NCBI RefSeq assembly: GCF_002849655.1
Contig: NZ_PDNW01000024.1
Location: 1-49,951 of the forward strand
Length of the DNA: 49,951 nucleotides
Direction: 5' to 3'
DNA from: Pollutimonas subterranea
GTDB taxonomy: Bacteria > Pseudomonadota > Gammaproteobacteria > Burkholderiales > Burkholderiaceae_B
In this document: positions 24,760-33,254 of the stretch, in pieces
Layout: each line of letters starts with the position of its first letter
Position numbering within the stretch: the first letter of the stretch is position 1
The notes under the pieces: model-generated
What the model saw: only the letters and a program-made list of their open reading frames with translations
Database searches by the model: none
What the model was told of the DNA's origin: nothing
Translations under genes and position numbers: made by a program

Positions 24760-25217
24760 GAGGGCTCTCCCGCTGCACGGCTGGAGGCCAATCGTGCGAC
24801 AACGCTAAGAACCAGGTACGCGCCACCGACCAGCATGCCGCAGTAAACCCAAGCCATGCTGACCCCTAAGCCAGGACTTTCCTGGAACTGTGTCACCTTC
24901 ATAATTCGCCATGTCAGCATCACTAGCGCACCGCCCAGAAGCAGCCACAAGACATCAGAGAACAATCCCAGGAAACGCTGTAATGCAAGCGGAAAAAGGC
25001 CAACCAGCGAGTCCACACGAAGATGAGCCATGCGATTGTAGGCAAGCGGAATCGCAATGAACACCAGCCAGATAAACGCGTATTTCTGAAATTCCTCGCT
25101 CCAGCTTAACGAAATATTGAAGAAAAAACGGTTGAAAACCTGGAGTGCGCCTATCGCAACCATGGCAGCAAATAAGATGGTCACCATGATTTCGGCAAGC
25201 CCATTGACGTAACGCAT
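24756..25217 (-). CDS. dctQ: TRAP transporter small permease (DctQ type)
   Basis: This 153-residue four-TM protein is the small membrane subunit that pairs with DctM. I start at ATG 25217 (MRYVNGLAEIMVTILFAAMV), preceded by AAGGA; a frame 12 codons longer has no such site. The conserved DctQ segments RFFFNISLSWSEEFQKYAFIW and NRMAHLRVDSLVGLFP are present. It lies between the binding-protein gene, 106 bp upstream with an intervening hairpin, and dctM, with which it overlaps by four bases. Confidence 0.92.
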   Translation of the reverse strand: MRYVNGLAEIMVTILFAAMVAIGALQVFNRFFFNISLSWSEEFQKYAFIWLVFIAIPLAYNRMAHLRVDSLVGLFPLALQRFLGLFSDVLWLLLGGALVMLTWRIMKVTQFQESPGLGVSMAWVYCGMLVGGAYLVLSVVARLASSRAAGEPS

Positions 25218-25279
25218 GGGGTGTCCTTTAGATATGAACTTCGATTGGAACATCTCGCGAGCAAGCGCGCGTGATGGCT

Positions 25280-25304
25280 CCTGACCGACCGCCGACCAGT
25301 CAGG
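25280..25304 (-). terminator. Intra-operon hairpin between dctP and dctQ
   Basis: CCTGAC and GTCAGG arms close a stem around a GC-rich loop 19-44 bp after the dctP stop. There is no T-run. Such structures between a binding-protein gene and its permease genes often protect the upstream message and lower permease expression. Confidence 0.45.
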
Positions 25305-25323
25305 AAGCCGTAGGGTTTATCTA

Positions 25324-26325
25324 TTAAAGCGCCCGGATCTGTTTCAGCAAATCCTCAGCGCCGCGGTCGGCCGCGAACTTATCCTGAGATGCGATGGCAT
25401 TAGCACGAAAGGTAGTGGTATCGACCTCTGTGATATCCATTCCTTTGGCTCGCAGGAAGTCGAACGCTTCTTTTTCGCGCAAAGGGGCCAGCGAGCGATT
25501 GACGTCGCTGGCAAGCCGCCCTGCCTCTAATACAACCGCCTTTTCTTTGTCGCTGAATTGGTTCCACTCGCTCATTGAGCACGCAAGCACCACCGGCCCC
25601 AGGAAGTGACGGGTCAGTGCAATATGCTTGGCGACCTCATAGAATTTTTGGGTGACGACAATGGCCGAACCGTGCTCGAATCCGTCCAGAACACCTGTTT
25701 GCATAGAGGTATACACCTCGCCGAACGACATTGGGGTCGCGTTCGCCCCCATGGCGTTAAGCGCATCAATGTAGACAGGGCTTTGGATGGTACGAATCTT
25801 CAGGCCTTTGAGGTCTGCCGGGGATTTTATCGATTGATTGGCAGTGACAACATTGCGCGCACCCCAGTTAGTCATCCAGGCGACTGCCTTAAAGCCGACC
25901 TTTTCCAGGTCAGCGCTCAATGCCACACCAACCTTGCCATCGAGCGCCGCACTCATATGATCGTAATCACGCCACAAAAAGGGTAAATCAATAACACCAA
26001 CGCGTTTAGAAAAGTTGTTGAGAATTGCCGTGCCTGTAACAGCGCAAGAAGCGCCGGCGCCCAGCTGCATGGCCTCGTACACAGCACGCTCTTCGCCTAA
26101 GGCGTTATTGGGGTAGATGCGTACAGTCAGGGTGTCGGAGTTATCTTTAATGTAATTGCCAAACACCCAGGCAGCCGTGTGCAGCTCGGACGACATCACG
26201 CCCTGCGCAGAGTGGGATATCTTGATCTCGCGTTTCGTTTGCGCGTGAACGCTGAACGTAGCCGAGAAAACGGCAGCCGCAATTAGCGCGGCGGAAAGGC
26301 TCTTTTTCTGGAAACGAATTTTCAT
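25324..26325 (-). CDS. dctP: TRAP transporter substrate-binding protein (DctP type)
   Basis: This 333-residue periplasmic protein delivers the substrate to DctQM. The signal peptide (MKIRFQKKSLSAALIAAAVF..FSVHA) should be cleaved after residue 28. DctP features are GEERAVYEAMQLGAGASCAV, the PADLKGLKIRTIQSPVYIDALNAMGANATPMSFGEVYTSMQTGVLDGFEHG region, where the Arg of KIRT is the usual carboxylate-binding residue, and the final helical segment. It is first in the minus-strand operon and its start lies 28 bp from a double LacI-type operator. By context the substrate is probably a sugar acid or hydroxy acid handled by the divergent dehydrogenase and lactonase genes. Confidence 0.93.
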   Translation of the reverse strand: MKIRFQKKSLSAALIAAAVFSATFSVHAQTKREIKISHSAQGVMSSELHTAAWVFGNYIKDNSDTLTVRIYPNNALGEERAVYEAMQLGAGASCAVTGTAILNNFSKRVGVIDLPFLWRDYDHMSAALDGKVGVALSADLEKVGFKAVAWMTNWGARNVVTANQSIKSPADLKGLKIRTIQSPVYIDALNAMGANATPMSFGEVYTSMQTGVLDGFEHGSAIVVTQKFYEVAKHIALTRHFLGPVVLACSMSEWNQFSDKEKAVVLEAGRLASDVNRSLAPLREKEAFDFLRAKGMDITEVDTTTFRANAIASQDKFAADRGAEDLLKQIRAL

Positions 26326-26352
26326 GATTTTGTCCCGTAAGTTTTAGTTTAT

Positions 26353-26381
26353 CGTTTTAGTAAACCGATTTACTAATAACG
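26353..26381. promoter_or_regulatory. Overlapping LacI-type operators, dctP side
   Basis: CGTTTTAGTAAACCG (26353-26367) is a palindrome around a central G with one arm mismatch. It overlaps a second imperfect copy, CGATTTACTAATAACG (26366-26381). The same sequence recurs at 26476-26490. Position just ahead of the dctP start suggests repression of the TRAP operon by the adjacent LacI protein. Confidence 0.75.
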
Positions 26382-26475
26382 TAGCATGTATCTTTTATCG
26401 ATACAATAAATCCATAATTGGCATTTACCCTAGGTACAGTTGTTCGTGATTCCACGTCGTGATACATTGAAATAT

Positions 26476-26490
26476 CGGTTTAGTAAATCG
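26476..26490. promoter_or_regulatory. LacI-type operator, lacI side
   Basis: CGGTTTAGTAAATCG is a 15-bp palindrome around a central G with one mismatch, nearly identical to the operator at 26353-26367. It lies 50 bp before the lacI-type gene and about 123 bp (centre to centre) from the other site, a spacing that would allow looping. Confidence 0.75.
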
Positions 26491-26539
26491 GTACACCATA
26501 TCAATACATATTCACGACAGTGGTGAAGCAAGGATTTGA

Positions 26540-27619
26540 ATGACGACAATTCAAGATGTCGCTAGATTGGCCAATGTTTCGGTAAGCTCGGTTTCAAACG
26601 TACTAAACGGCAGGGTCGACCGGATGCGCAAAGACACGTTCATTCGTGTCGAAGAAGCCATCAGTAAACTGAACTACCGCCCCAGCCATGCGGCGCGTCA
26701 ATTAAAAACAGGACGTATACCGATCCTTGGCTTGCTGGTTCCCACTGCTGCGAATCCCTCTTTCGGCCAGCTTGCAGTCGCCATGGAGAACTTCGCGCAG
26801 GAACGCTACGGCTATCGAGTGCTTTTATGCAATACCTATCGGGACAAACAGCTGGAGTCCCGTATGCTGGATGACCTGATCGACTTCGGCGTACGCGCCG
26901 TCGTAGTCGTCTCGTCACTAAGCGACGAGCGCCACATTGAAGCAGCGATAGACCGCGGGCTGGCAGTGATAAGCTTTGACCTTCCTGTCGAACCAGACGC
27001 TCTTATTCGGAACGACCACGTTCTCGCCGACAATCGGCTGGCGGGTCGCCTGGCCGCTCAACATCTAATCGAACATGGCCACAAACGGCTGGCATTTCTT
27101 ACGCCCCGGGGCCAGACCATGAGCCGCCGCCACAAGGTGGAAGGATTCTTAGCTGCCGTCAATGATGCCGGCGCAGGGGTTTCGGCGCAAGTTATAGAAA
27201 GCAAAACCGCGTCAAAATTCGGCGACTCTGAGCTCGGCGCACTAGGCTTTGAATCCGCAGAGCAGATACTGCTGATGAAGAACAGACCCACAGGCGTCGC
27301 CACAGTCAATGACATGACCGCTATTGGCCTAATGGCGGGCATACGCCATCTAGGACTTTCCGTTCCAGACGACGTCTCCATCGTCGGTATCGACGATCTT
27401 TCGATCTCCGCCTACATCTGGCCCCCACTCACGTCGGTTTCAATGCCCGTTACCGAAATGGCGCAAAAAATGGTCGATCGTGCCATTCAACATATAAACA
27501 CCCCTGGCCTGGCGGCCAAAGAAATCATCTTTGCCCCGCAGCTGGTCAACCGACAGTCCGTCGCTATCCCACCCGCTACAAGCAAGCCTATCCAAGGTAC
27601 TGACATACCACGCAGCTAA
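26540..27619 (+). CDS. LacI-family transcriptional regulator
   Basis: This 359-residue LacI/GalR protein has its HTH and hinge at residues 1-58 (TIQDVARLANVSVSSVSNVLNG, then the hinge helix NYRPSHAARQLKTG). A periplasmic-binding-protein-like effector domain follows, including IPILGLLVPTAANPSFGQL and DDVSIVGIDDLSISAYIWPPLTSV. AAGGA precedes the start. Two matching palindromes in the 214-bp divergent region are the probable operators. It overlaps the dehydrogenase gene by one base, so autoregulation would also set dehydrogenase and lactonase levels. The inducer is probably the TRAP substrate or a derived acid or lactone (inference). Confidence 0.93.
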   Translation: MTTIQDVARLANVSVSSVSNVLNGRVDRMRKDTFIRVEEAISKLNYRPSHAARQLKTGRIPILGLLVPTAANPSFGQLAVAMENFAQERYGYRVLLCNTYRDKQLESRMLDDLIDFGVRAVVVVSSLSDERHIEAAIDRGLAVISFDLPVEPDALIRNDHVLADNRLAGRLAAQHLIEHGHKRLAFLTPRGQTMSRRHKVEGFLAAVNDAGAGVSAQVIESKTASKFGDSELGALGFESAEQILLMKNRPTGVATVNDMTAIGLMAGIRHLGLSVPDDVSIVGIDDLSISAYIWPPLTSVSMPVTEMAQKMVDRAIQHINTPGLAAKEIIFAPQLVNRQSVAIPPATSKPIQGTDIPRS

Positions 27620-28602
27620 TGGCCAAAATTTTCCTCACACATAGCCGACACTCACTGGCGAACTATTACGGCAAGAACGCACTGGCGCAGCTTAGGACAT
27701 TGGGGGAAGTTATTCTGAATGAAGGCGCTGAAGAGCCTGATGAACAGCAATTGATTACCGCAGCCCGGGAGTGCGACATAATCGTAAGCTTTCGCGTGCC
27801 GGCCATCACAGCATCCGTGTTCGACCGACTTCCCAAATTGATCGCCGTTTGCCGAGTTGCTGTCGATGTGCGCAATATCGATATTGCTGCGGCAAGCGGC
27901 AATGGCATCCTAGTGACCCAAGCGTCCCCGGGCTTCGGTGCATCCGTGGCTGAATGGGTCATCGGCGTGATGATCAACATTAGTCGAAACATCAGCATTA
28001 CCAGCGCGGCGTACTGGTCGGGGCTCCCAGCGCCGGTGCTCATGGGCCAAGAGCTGCGAGGCGCGACTTTAGGCGTAATCGGCTATGGCACGATCGGACA
28101 GTACCTATGTCGTCTTGCGTCGGCTTTCGGGATGAATGTAAAGGTATACGATCCCTACACCCAGGCACAGGAAAATGGCATAGCCAATGTTTCCTTCGAC
28201 GAGGTGTTGACGACTGCCGATTACCTGGTCTGCCTTGCGCCCGCAACGCCAGAAACAGCGAAACTGATCAATAAGCGGGCATTCCAAAAAATGAAGCGCT
28301 CTGCTTTTTTTATCAACGCTTCCCGCGGAGAACTGGTGGACGAGAGCGATTTACTGCAGGCATTGAACGACGAAGCCATAGCCGGATGCGGACTTGATGT
28401 CGGCAGCGATGGCGATCAGAAACCTGCACTATCAATAGCCAGCCATCCCCGCGTCGTGGCAAGCCCGCATATCGCGGGCCTTACTCCACAGGCTGCTGAA
28501 CACCAGGCCATGGACACCGTGTCCCAGGTTCGGGACATTTTGGCAGGGAAAATTCCGGCCGGCTCGCTAAACGCCCAACATGCCTGGCGCTGGGCCAAAT
28601 AG
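27619..28602 (+). CDS. D-2-hydroxyacid dehydrogenase family protein, DQ-type active-site subgroup
   Basis: This 327-residue protein has an NAD-binding Rossmann motif GVIGYGTIGQYL at about 152-163, with D178 of VYDPY suggesting NAD. Catalytic R236 (NASRGELVDE) and H284 (SPHIAG) are present. The Glu that normally sits in LDVFxxEP is missing: the segment reads GLDVGSDGDQKP, leaving D264 or D266 as the possible acid. I recall relatives with an LDVGRAxDQMP motif, so this is probably a subfamily trait rather than a defect. Its start codon overlaps the lacI stop. It likely reduces a 2-keto acid, or oxidises a 2-hydroxy acid, made from the imported compound. The substrate is unknown. Confidence 0.88.
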   Translation: MAKIFLTHSRHSLANYYGKNALAQLRTLGEVILNEGAEEPDEQQLITAARECDIIVSFRVPAITASVFDRLPKLIAVCRVAVDVRNIDIAAASGNGILVTQASPGFGASVAEWVIGVMINISRNISITSAAYWSGLPAPVLMGQELRGATLGVIGYGTIGQYLCRLASAFGMNVKVYDPYTQAQENGIANVSFDEVLTTADYLVCLAPATPETAKLINKRAFQKMKRSAFFINASRGELVDESDLLQALNDEAIAGCGLDVGSDGDQKPALSIASHPRVVASPHIAGLTPQAAEHQAMDTVSQVRDILAGKIPAGSLNAQHAWRWAK

Positions 28603-28646
28603 GCACACGAAGCAAATAACGTCGCCTCAACCCTTTCGAGAATGCC

Positions 28647-29477
28647 ATGAATAGCCGACTTTCCACCACGACAGTGACTGCTTGCGACTGCCACATCCAT
28701 GTCTACGATCTCGAACGCTACCCTATCGCCCAGGCTTCGCCGGTTTCGCCACCTGCAGCGTCCTGGCAGACTTACTTGAGCCAGCGCAATGCCCTGGGCA
28801 TATCGCACAGCATTATTGTTCAGGCAATGGGATACGGCTTTGACAATCGGTGCACATTGGAAGCTTTGGCGGCGTCAGAAGGCACAGCAAAAGCTGTCAT
28901 TGCCATGCGACCCGACGCACCCGAACAGGAGCTTGCCGAACTGGATGCTGCCGGGGTCGTGGGCGTACGTTTCATGATGGTTCCCAATAACGGCAACATC
29001 ATGACGTGGGACATGCTGAACCCCGTGGCAGCCCGCATCAGCGACTTTGGCTGGAACATCAATTTGCAAGTGGATGGGCGAAATCTACTTGAATACGAGT
29101 CGTTGCTGCTGGCCCAACCCTGCACGATCGTCATCGATCACATTGGCAAATTCCTGGAGCCCGTCCCAACTTGTCACCCCGGCTTCCAGAGCCTGTGCCG
29201 CCTGCTCGATACCGGCCGCGTCTGGGTCAAACTATCTGCCGCTTACGAAACTTCCAAAGTTGGCTCGCCGAACTATGAAGATGTGGGCGTATTAGCCTCG
29301 GCCCTGGCTCATAACTACCCTGACCGTTGTCTGTGGGCCAGCAATTGGCCACACCCCGGTCAAACCCTGCGCCCCGATGACGTCGGGCTGGTCAGATTGC
29401 TGGATCGGTGGGCGCCGTCGGTCGAGGTGCGCAATAGAATCCTAAGCGCCAACCCGACTGAACTCTACCGCTTTTAG
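28647..29477 (+). CDS. Amidohydrolase-superfamily lactonase/isomerase (PF04909; LigI/galactarolactone-isomerase-like)
   Basis: This is a 276-residue TIM-barrel protein. The first-strand motif CDCHIHVYD (H16, H18) and the middle TIVIDHIGKF match the COG3618 group, which includes 2-pyrone-4,6-dicarboxylate lactonase and D-galactarolactone isomerase. The C-terminal motif reads CLWASNWPHPG, so the Asp of the WGTDWPH motif is Asn (N233). LigI-type enzymes work without a metal, but loss of this Asp should change the mechanism; some lactone isomerases have WxSNWPHP. Given the TRAP transporter, LacI regulator and hydroxyacid dehydrogenase alongside, an aldaro- or aldonolactone substrate is a reasonable guess. 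It is third in the lacI operon after a 44-bp gap. Confidence 0.86.
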   Translation: MNSRLSTTTVTACDCHIHVYDLERYPIAQASPVSPPAASWQTYLSQRNALGISHSIIVQAMGYGFDNRCTLEALAASEGTAKAVIAMRPDAPEQELAELDAAGVVGVRFMMVPNNGNIMTWDMLNPVAARISDFGWNINLQVDGRNLLEYESLLLAQPCTIVIDHIGKFLEPVPTCHPGFQSLCRLLDTGRVWVKLSAAYETSKVGSPNYEDVGVLASALAHNYPDRCLWASNWPHPGQTLRPDDVGLVRLLDRWAPSVEVRNRILSANPTELYRF

Positions 29478-29585
29478 TTTTTGTGGCGGGACCCATAAAG
29501 GGAAACCTTAAGTCCTCTTTGCGTAATGATCGCATGATGAAGCCCGTTAAGTTGATATTGGGCCCCCGCACAGCCTGTTTCCACA

Positions 29586-31361
29586 TCACTTCCTGGGCGG
29601 CTGTGCTTGTTGATAACGGCCCATAAGGTTGCCATATCCGACCACATGCCCTTTAGCTGCGCTCAGTACTTCGTCGCGCGTGGCACCGGGCAACAGGTCT
29701 AGCGTGGTATCGAGCGCGAGCAGCTGGAAATAATAGCGATGGGCCCGATCGCCTACGGGCGGCCGAGGGCCGAAGTAGCCAATGGACCCACGCGTATTCT
29801 GGCCTTGCAGCATACCCTCGGGCTCAGTGAGCCGTTCAGTCTTTTGCAGTCCCTCCGGCAGGCGTGTGGTGTTCGCCGGAATGTTGTAGGCCACCCAGTG
29901 CACGAACGGGGTCATGGGCTTGGCATCCGGGTCCTCGACAATCAGCACGTAAGATTTCGCCCCTTCCACTGCGGGCCACTCCAGCTGTACCGATAATCCT
30001 TCGCGGTAATCGCTGTGTTTGCCCGGTATGTCGCCTTCTAGCGAGAAGCTGGAGGACTGGAGATGCACGGATTTTCCAGTCTGATATCCGTCACGGTCTT
30101 TTAGCAGAGGAACACCGGAGCCCCGGTTGATTTGCTCCAGTATGGGCTGCTTGGGCGGCTCGTCCGGCATGACACTGCCGGCTTTCCCGGCGGTGTCACG
30201 CTCACCCGTGTAGGCAATGCGGAAAAGCGTGCCCTGATCATCGTCGGGCATCATGGCCAAGCCTATGGGCCGCGCAGTCTGGGTTTTGCCGTCTTCAGAA
30301 AGAAAACCGGTAACAAAGGGTTCAAATGCTACCGGCTTGCCGTCCTCGAAACGTAGCCGCACGACCTCATACCCGGACGGCTGGGCACGGTTCCATGAAC
30401 CGCGCATCGTCACGAACGCATCGCCCCGATACGTCGCGGGGAACTGGTCGCCGGTATAAAACACCATCTGCATCGCGGATGCATGGGCTGTGTAGCCCAG
30501 CACCATGGGCGTACTCATGGCCTGCCACTGTGCCCTGGCGATTTCCCCTGGCACTTCGCCCATCGGATTGATTCCGTCCTTACCCCAGGCATAAGGCCAA
30601 CCGTATCGCTCACCCCGTTCGAGCAGGTTAAGTTCCTCTGGCTGCTGGTCGTTCCCCAGGTGATCGAGGCCTTGGTCCATGCCCCAGAACTGGCCTGTGC
30701 CTGGATGGAAGGCGAAGCCGATCGTATTACGCAAGCCCGACGCAAAAATCGTGCGCTGCTTGCCATCAGGACTGACCCGCAACATGGCAGCGTGTTCGGG
30801 ATTGGTCTCATTGCAGGCATTGCAGCTGGAACCGATGCTGAGGTAGATCATGCCGTCCGGCCCGAAGACCATGCTGCGGTTAGGATGCTGGCCGCCGTCG
30901 GGCAGGTCGTCCACAAGCAGTTCAAGTTCACCCAAGGTGCCGTCTTCCTTGATTTCGGCTACATAGAGTTCCTTGACCGTGGCCATGTAGAGCTTTCCGT
31001 CATGCGTTGCCAGGCCGTGCATTTGCGGTCGATGCGCGACGGGCAGGGGCGTGTTCTTGTCCTTGCCCAACGGGTCGCGCAACAAGAGCACGTCACCTTC
31101 CTCCCGCCGGCTGATATAGATGTCGCCGTTTTCTGACACCGCTATGAGGCGCGCGTTCTTCAGCCCCGACGCAATCACGGAAATATCAAAGCCTTTCGGC
31201 AACTGCAGCTGCTTCAGTCGTTCTTCCGTCAAGGGCGCTGCAGCGGGCATGACGACACTCGTCAGGCTTTTCGCCGGTGCGCCCTCGTTCTGTTGCGCCA
31301 TGGTGGGCATGGCAATCGCCAGACAGAGGGTGCCTAGCCAGGAATAAGATGTCCGTTTCAT
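29586..31361 (-). CDS. Secreted PQQ-type sorbosone/glucose dehydrogenase-like beta-propeller fused to a PEBP domain
   Basis: This protein has 591 residues from ATG 31361 (MKRTSYSWLGTLCLAIAMPTMA); the frame is open 87 codons further, but GAGG and a signal peptide favour this start. Residues about 50-400 are a GSDH/sorbosone-dehydrogenase-type propeller: LPKGFDISVIASGLKNAR, HPNRSMVFGPDGMIYLSIGSSCNACNE, ASGLRNTIGFAFHPGTGQFW, NDQQPEELN, GDAFVTMRGSWNR. Residues about 430-580 are a YbhB/YbcL-type PEBP domain: FVHWVAYNIPANTTRLPEG, then GSIGYFGPRPPVGDRAHRYYFQLLALD. The CNACNE pair of cysteines is in the propeller. A periplasmic PQQ-dependent oxidase of sugars is the usual annotation, but the activity is unproven. 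It is monocistronic and divergent from exoD. Confidence 0.88.
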   Translation of the reverse strand: MKRTSYSWLGTLCLAIAMPTMAQQNEGAPAKSLTSVVMPAAAPLTEERLKQLQLPKGFDISVIASGLKNARLIAVSENGDIYISRREEGDVLLLRDPLGKDKNTPLPVAHRPQMHGLATHDGKLYMATVKELYVAEIKEDGTLGELELLVDDLPDGGQHPNRSMVFGPDGMIYLSIGSSCNACNETNPEHAAMLRVSPDGKQRTIFASGLRNTIGFAFHPGTGQFWGMDQGLDHLGNDQQPEELNLLERGERYGWPYAWGKDGINPMGEVPGEIARAQWQAMSTPMVLGYTAHASAMQMVFYTGDQFPATYRGDAFVTMRGSWNRAQPSGYEVVRLRFEDGKPVAFEPFVTGFLSEDGKTQTARPIGLAMMPDDDQGTLFRIAYTGERDTAGKAGSVMPDEPPKQPILEQINRGSGVPLLKDRDGYQTGKSVHLQSSSFSLEGDIPGKHSDYREGLSVQLEWPAVEGAKSYVLIVEDPDAKPMTPFVHWVAYNIPANTTRLPEGLQKTERLTEPEGMLQGQNTRGSIGYFGPRPPVGDRAHRYYFQLLALDTTLDLLPGATRDEVLSAAKGHVVGYGNLMGRYQQAQPPRK

Positions 31362-31605
31362 CGATCCGTACCTCGCGCAATAAGAAGAATTTCCGGTACG
31401 GATCGACGTCCCCCAAGTGAACCCAGGAAAGAACGCTTCCGTATACAGCCGGCATCGCGCCATCCGAAGAAGGATCAAATTAATGCGATAGCTGCCGGCG
31501 GTGCTCACCAGCAACTTATATTCCCCATTCTCCCGGCACAGGAACTGCAACGGCGCCAGATCGAACAATTCGCAGGAATCAACCGACAACCGAGAACCAC
31601 AGACG

Positions 31606-32214
31606 ATGAACAAACCCCACAAGCGAAAAGAAGCTGGTCACGATAATCCGCTGGAACATGTCATCGACTCGATCGTTGAACTGGGAAAGAAACAAGAAGC
31701 GGTGTCCGTGGCGGATATCCAGGAGAATGTGGGACAGCGCAGCTTTGGACCTTTCCTGTTCATACCCGCCATTTTCGAGATGAGTCCGTTGGGAGCCGTA
31801 CCCGGCGTGCCCACGCTGCTCGGTTTGATCGTGTTCATGACGGCCGGGCAAATGCTGTTTGGACGGCGTCACTTCTGGCTCCCCGGTTTTATATCAAAGC
31901 GTTCCATCAAGGGTGAGCGCATCGGGCCAGCCATGCAGAAGATTCGGCCTGTGGTCCAGCTCATAGACAAGGGACTTCGGCCCCGACTCCAGCGCATCAC
32001 GAAGAAGCCCTGGAATCGCGCCATGGCAGGCGTATGCGTGCTCTGCGCACTTACTGTGCCGCCATTGGAAGTGGTTCCATTCGGCAGCTCCGGGCCGTTT
32101 GCCGCCATCGCGCTCATCGGGCTGGGCCTGATGGGGCACGACGGGGCGTTTGTATGGCTGGGCGTCATAACGGCGGCCGTCGCGTTCTACTTGCTGAGCT
32201 TTACTTTATTCTAA
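31606..32214 (+). CDS. ExoD family membrane protein
   Basis: This 202-residue protein matches the exopolysaccharide-synthesis ExoD family (PF06055): an N-terminal soluble helix with VSVADIQENVGQRSFGPFLFIPAIFEMSPLGAVPGVPTLLG, then several TM helices, with the conserved PP.E..PFG segment (TVPPLEVVPFGSSGPFAA) near the C-terminus. The start at 31606 is chosen because the conserved domain begins soon after; a frame back to 31501 would add a low-complexity leader. ExoD affects exopolysaccharide production and alkali tolerance in rhizobia; its biochemistry is unknown. It is followed by an SDR gene after 56 bp. Confidence 0.88.
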   Translation: MNKPHKRKEAGHDNPLEHVIDSIVELGKKQEAVSVADIQENVGQRSFGPFLFIPAIFEMSPLGAVPGVPTLLGLIVFMTAGQMLFGRRHFWLPGFISKRSIKGERIGPAMQKIRPVVQLIDKGLRPRLQRITKKPWNRAMAGVCVLCALTVPPLEVVPFGSSGPFAAIALIGLGLMGHDGAFVWLGVITAAVAFYLLSFTLF

Positions 32215-32270
32215 TACCGGGCACAGATCTTGCAGAGGCTGGCAATACTGTCAAATCCGGAATCGTCACC

Positions 32271-33254
32271 ATGCAAAGTCTCGCTCGTTCCTGCATTGTT
32301 CTGACCGGCGCATCCAGCGGCATCGGCTTGGCCACAGCGCTGGGCTTCGCGCGCGAGGGGGCCCACTTGGTTCTTGCCGCCCGCGATCCACGTTCGCTTG
32401 CGTCCGTTGCCGCAGCATGCGAGCGGCTTGGCGGCCAGGCCCTGGCCGTGCCTACTGATGTAACCGACCCCGCTGCCGTGCAGGAATTGGCCCAGACGGC
32501 GATTCGACACTTTGGACGCATCGATATCTGGATCAACAATGTCGGCACCGGAGCAGTTGGCCGTTTCGAAGCTGTACCTATGGAATCGCACCGCCGAGTC
32601 ATTGAGGCCACCCTGCTTGGCCATCTCCATGGCGCGCATGCGGTGCTGCCGCATTTTCGGGCGCGCGGTCGCGGTACGCTGATCAACATGATTTCAATAG
32701 GTGGATGGGTGCCCTCGCCGTACGGAGCATCCTACGCCGCCAGTAAGTTCGGACTGCGAGGCTTTTCCGAGTCGCTGCGCGCGGAGGTATCGGATGCGCC
32801 GGGAATCCATGTGTGCGACGTGTATCCGACCTTTGTCGATACCCCCGGCATGTCGCATGGCGCCAATTACACTGGAAAAAGCATAAAGCCCGTCCCGCCG
32901 ATGCTTGACCCACGGGAAGTGGCAGCCAGAATTGTAGCGTTGGCCAAAGCGCCACGCGCGTCAATTTCTATCGGAAGCGTGGCATGGCCGGCGCGTATTG
33001 CGCATGCGATCGCCCCTGATCTCAACGGGCGCATGACGCGTCGGCTGATCGACCAGGCGTTCAAGCATGCGAACCCGGCAGCGATCTCGGACGGCAACTT
33101 GTTCGATCCATCAGAGGGCCATGCCATTGATGGCGGCTTCCGAAAAGACATGAAGCCGCCGATCTCAGCGCCGATTGCCGTGGCGGCAGGTATTGCTACC
33201 CTCGGTCTATGGTTGGCATACCGGCTGAAGGATCATCGCCGGCGCATTGACTAG
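32271..33254 (+). CDS. SDR-family oxidoreductase with C-terminal membrane helix
   Basis: This 327-residue classical short-chain dehydrogenase starts at ATG 32271 ([19 protein letters not shown]). The cofactor motif TGASSGIG is at 12-19, the NNVG-type motif at about 89-92 and the catalytic set S142, Y155, K159 (SYAASKFG). After the catalytic domain, a 70-residue extension ends with a hydrophobic helix ([20 protein letters not shown]) and a basic tail ([10 protein letters not shown]), suggesting anchoring to the inner membrane. Substrate unknown; similar proteins are common in Burkholderiales stress or envelope clusters. Its stop overlaps that of nrdJ by four bases on the opposite strand. Confidence 0.88.
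   Translation: MQSLARSCIVLTGASSGIGLATALGFAREGAHLVLAARDPRSLASVAAACERLGGQALAVPTDVTDPAAVQELAQTAIRHFGRIDIWINNVGTGAVGRFEAVPMESHRRVIEATLLGHLHGAHAVLPHFRARGRGTLINMISIGGWVPSPYGASYAASKFGLRGFSESLRAEVSDAPGIHVCDVYPTFVDTPGMSHGANYTGKSIKPVPPMLDPREVAARIVALAKAPRASISIGSVAWPARIAHAIAPDLNGRMTRRLIDQAFKHANPAAISDGNLFDPSEGHAIDGGFRKDMKPPISAPIAVAAGIATLGLWLAYRLKDHRRRID

Noticed and set aside
29392-29589. A 65-codon minus-strand frame between the lactonase and the sorbosone-dehydrogenase fusion
   Set aside because: It runs antisense into the 3' end of the lactonase gene and has no supporting signal.
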